DNA of 64,000 bases from Ruminococcus sp. FC2018 (lineage in GTDB: Bacteria; Bacillota; Clostridia; Oscillospirales; Ruminococcaceae). Positions within the stretch are counted from its first letter, which is position 1, and each line of letters starts with the position of its first letter. Below the pieces are notes generated by a model. It saw only the letters and a program-made list of their open reading frames with translations. It ran no database searches and was not told where the DNA came from. Shown piece after piece: positions 61,871 to 64,000 of this stretch. The stretch covers positions 62,001-126,000 of the forward strand of contig NZ_JHXH01000005.1 in assembly GCF_000621805.1 (NCBI RefSeq). The letters are read 5' to 3'. The translations under genes and the position numbers were made by a program.

Positions 61871-64000
61871 ATGCACCCAAGCGTCGTATTGAAAATTGCC
61901 CAGAACGTAAAGGATTACCCCGAGCGTGTTATCCTGGTGGACCAGGGCGAAAACAACTTTTATACCTACAAGAGCTTTGATGAGTTTGCACGGCGTGTCG
62001 CAGGCAAGCTGCATCGTCTGAATGTGGGACGAAGGGACTTTGTCACCATAGAGCTTCCGAGAAATAAGGAGTATGTGGCTGTAATGTATGCTGTGTGGCT
62101 GGTTGGTGCCGCTTTCGCACCACTTTCACCGGTATATCCCCCGGAGCGACTTGAGTACATACGCAATGACTGTGGCGCAAATCTTGTAATAGACGAAAAG
62201 TTCCTGCGTGGTATAGAAAAAGAGCAGCCGTATGAGCCAACCAATGCCCCACAGCCTGAGGACCCGTCTTTGCTTATCTATACCTCCGGTTCAACAGGCA
62301 AGCCAAAGGGCGTGCTGCACTCTCACGCAAGTATAAACAACTCCATAATCAGATACAGCGAGTATACCCCTGCCCCGGAGGGATTCCATGCGGCAGCAGG
62401 TGCACCTTTTACCTTCGTTGCCTCGGTACAGGGCATATTTGTTCCCCTTTACTGTGCAACCACCTCGTATCTTATGCCCTATGAGGCAATGCGTGACCCT
62501 GTGCTGCTGGCGGATTATATCTACGATAATAAGATAAACCGTGTTTTTATCAGCCCTAAAATGCTGCGTGTGTTCAAACAGAAGGGCAGCTACCTGAAAA
62601 CAGTAGTTACCGGCAGCGAGCGTGTAAGCAACATCTATACCGATGAATTTGAAATAATCGTTATGTACGGTCAGACTGAGTCTGCCTCGGCAGCGCTATG
62701 TTTCAGACTTGACAATAAATATGACAATACTCCTATCGGCAAACCTATTGGTGATATCAAAGCGTACATTCTTGACGAAAACGGAAACGAAGCCGATGAG
62801 GGTGAGCTTTGCCTTGCCGGCATTTTTGCCGACGGCTATCTTAACCTTCCCGAGCAGACCGCAAAGACCTTTACTCCGAACCCGTTCAAACAGCAGGACG
62901 GCTTTGATAAGCTGCTGCATACGGGGGATATAGTAAAAAAAGACGACCGGGACAATATTATATACCTCAACCGCAAGGACTGGATGGTCAAGATAAACGG
63001 TCAGCGTGTTGAGCCGGGTGAGATAGAGGCAATAATCAAAAATGTCCCCGGTGTAGCCGACGCTGCCATAAAGGATTTCAAAAACCAGTACGGACAGGTC
63101 TATCTTGTTGCCTATTATGTCGATAATGAGCCTGTGGATCCACAGGATATAAAGAACGCAATAGAAAAGAAGCTGCCGCCGTATATGATACCTGCTTTCT
63201 TTGTAAAGCTGGATAAGCTTCCTGTGAACGCAAACGGAAAACTCGACAGGAATGCCCTTATAGCGCCTGAGGCCGGAAACTTCAAAACGGAGTATGCTGC
63301 CCCTGAAACGGATATGCAGAAGGCTCTGTGCGCAGCCTTTGAAAAGGTGCTCGGCGTTGAGAATGTCGGAGCAGACGACGATTTCTTTGCTATGGGCGGA
63401 GACTCCATAAAATGCGCAATGGTGTCGGCTGAATGTGATATCTATAAAATATCCACCGCAGACATTTTTGAAGGCAAAACTCCTCGCATGATAGAGCGCC
63501 TGATGATAAAGAAAGCGCAGAAAAAGAAGATCACCAAAAAAGAACAGAGCGTTAGAGTTTATCCCCTCACACCTTCTGAAAGGGGAATGTATCTTGAGCA
63601 GAAACTCAACGAAAGATCCACCGTCTATAACCTTAATATCGCAGCCATTATCAAGGGCAGCGATATGCAGACCGTGGAAAATGCTCTGAATCAGGTGTTC
63701 AAAGCCCACGAGGCGTTCCATTCCTACTATGGCGAGCAGAACGGACTGCCTGTGCGTATCGTTTCAGATAAGCTGCCGTGCATTGAGAAAAAGACAGCCG
63801 CTTGCCGTGAAGATGTGCTGAAGATCGTGGACGAAAGTGCCGTTGTGCCATTTGACCTTAACGCAGGCATACCTGTGCGTGCAGCGGTTTATCAGGTGGG
63901 CAGCGAAAGTCTGATCGTTCATATTGAGATACACCATATCGCTTTTGACGGCGGATCTGCTAAGACCTTTGCGGCTGAGCTGATTGACGGACTTAACGGG
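61871..64000 (+). CDS. Nonribosomal peptide synthetase, N-terminal part (A-PCP-C)
   Basis: 710 codons; the gene runs off the window. ATG 61871 follows AGAGAGG. An adenylation domain (about 1-470) has LLIYTSGSTGKPKG, YGQTESA, LHTGDIVK and NGKLDR motifs; it activates an amino or aryl acid. A carrier domain carries DDFFAMGGDSIKC with the phosphopantetheine serine (about 515). A condensation domain begins near 560 and shows HHIAFDG. The chain starts with adenylation, so it is an initiation-type module. The product is unknown; the specificity code was not extracted. Confidence 0.95.
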   Translation, partial: MHPSVVLKIAQNVKDYPERVILVDQGENNFYTYKSFDEFARRVAGKLHRLNVGRRDFVTIELPRNKEYVAVMYAVWLVGAAFAPLSPVYPPERLEYIRNDCGANLVIDEKFLRGIEKEQPYEPTNAPQPEDPSLLIYTSGSTGKPKGVLHSHASINNSIIRYSEYTPAPEGFHAAAGAPFTFVASVQGIFVPLYCATTSYLMPYEAMRDPVLLADYIYDNKINRVFISPKMLRVFKQKGSYLKTVVTGSERVSNIYTDEFEIIVMYGQTESASAALCFRLDNKYDNTPIGKPIGDIKAYILDENGNEADEGELCLAGIFADGYLNLPEQTAKTFTPNPFKQQDGFDKLLHTGDIVKKDDRDNIIYLNRKDWMVKINGQRVEPGEIEAIIKNVPGVADAAIKDFKNQYGQVYLVAYYVDNEPVDPQDIKNAIEKKLPPYMIPAFFVKLDKLPVNANGKLDRNALIAPEAGNFKTEYAAPETDMQKALCAAFEKVLGVENVGADDDFFAMGGDSIKCAMVSAECDIYKISTADIFEGKTPRMIERLMIKKAQKKKITKKEQSVRVYPLTPSERGMYLEQKLNERSTVYNLNIAAIIKGSDMQTVENALNQVFKAHEAFHSYYGEQNGLPVRIVSDKLPCIEKKTAACREDVLKIVDESAVVPFDLNAGIPVRAAVYQVGSESLIVHIEIHHIAFDGGSAKTFAAELIDGLNG

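Overview
The window reads as chromosome of a Gram-positive gut-type Clostridia member, most like Ruminococcus (Oscillospiraceae). The grounds are the enolase sequence, purine-rich ribosome binding sites, sigma-A promoters (TTGACA/TATAAT), ECF-type vitamin/metal transporter parts, LytS- and RsbU-like signalling, and lipoproteins with no outer-membrane machinery. No rRNA, tRNA, CRISPR array, transposase or relaxase was found. Assignments come from reading motifs by eye; no database search was run.

Layout. (1) 1-1778 (-): 5' part of a long charged cytoplasmic protein of unknown function (candidate effector A). (2) 2217-3518 (-): enolase with a structured leader and an operator at its promoter. 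(3) 3939-14871 (+): a membrane protein with a MacB-like ABC pair, then an MptD-type S component, an AraC regulator, a heterodimeric ABC exporter-type pair, EcfT and a double EcfA. (4) 14932-19191: gene remnants, an acyltransferase, and a DUF6110-like protein with a P-type metal ATPase. (5) 19486-44160: a type IV secretion (T4SS)-like locus. It holds candidate effectors B and C, an ECF sigma factor, a VirB2-like pilin, a VirD4-like coupling ATPase, a VirB6-like protein, a PrgI-VirB4 fusion, several large exported proteins and a STAS protein. (6) 44254-48007: an RsbU-like phosphatase and a convergent LytS-like kinase/response regulator pair. (7) 48307-58528: an island of flavodoxin and aldo/keto-reductase genes, several predicted outside the membrane, with a LysR regulator. 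(8) 58627-61625: a CDF transporter and a YibE/F pair. (9) 61871-64000: start of a nonribosomal peptide synthetase running off the window.

The most striking signal ties region 1 to region 5. A bipartite promoter-like element, GCAMCC-N15-GGGTATTACTTA, occurs four times with identical spacing. It lies upstream of the three candidate effector genes (A, B, C) and of the ECF sigma gene, always in the direction of transcription. The simplest reading is a self-activating ECF sigma factor that controls substrates of the adjacent T4SS-like machine. The machine operon also encodes a STAS antagonist and is followed by an RsbU-like phosphatase, so a second partner-switching layer may act on it. No relaxase or mobility gene is present, which points to protein delivery or a cell-surface structure rather than a self-transmissible element; this is inference.

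A second network is suggested by five palindromes of the form GTTAG-N6-CTAAC, near the enolase promoter, both transport operons of region 3 and the metal ATPase operon. Their half-sites resemble DtxR/IdeR-type metal-regulator boxes, so these genes may share metal (perhaps iron) control. A third small regulon is suggested by two nearly identical LysR-type promoters in the flavodoxin island.
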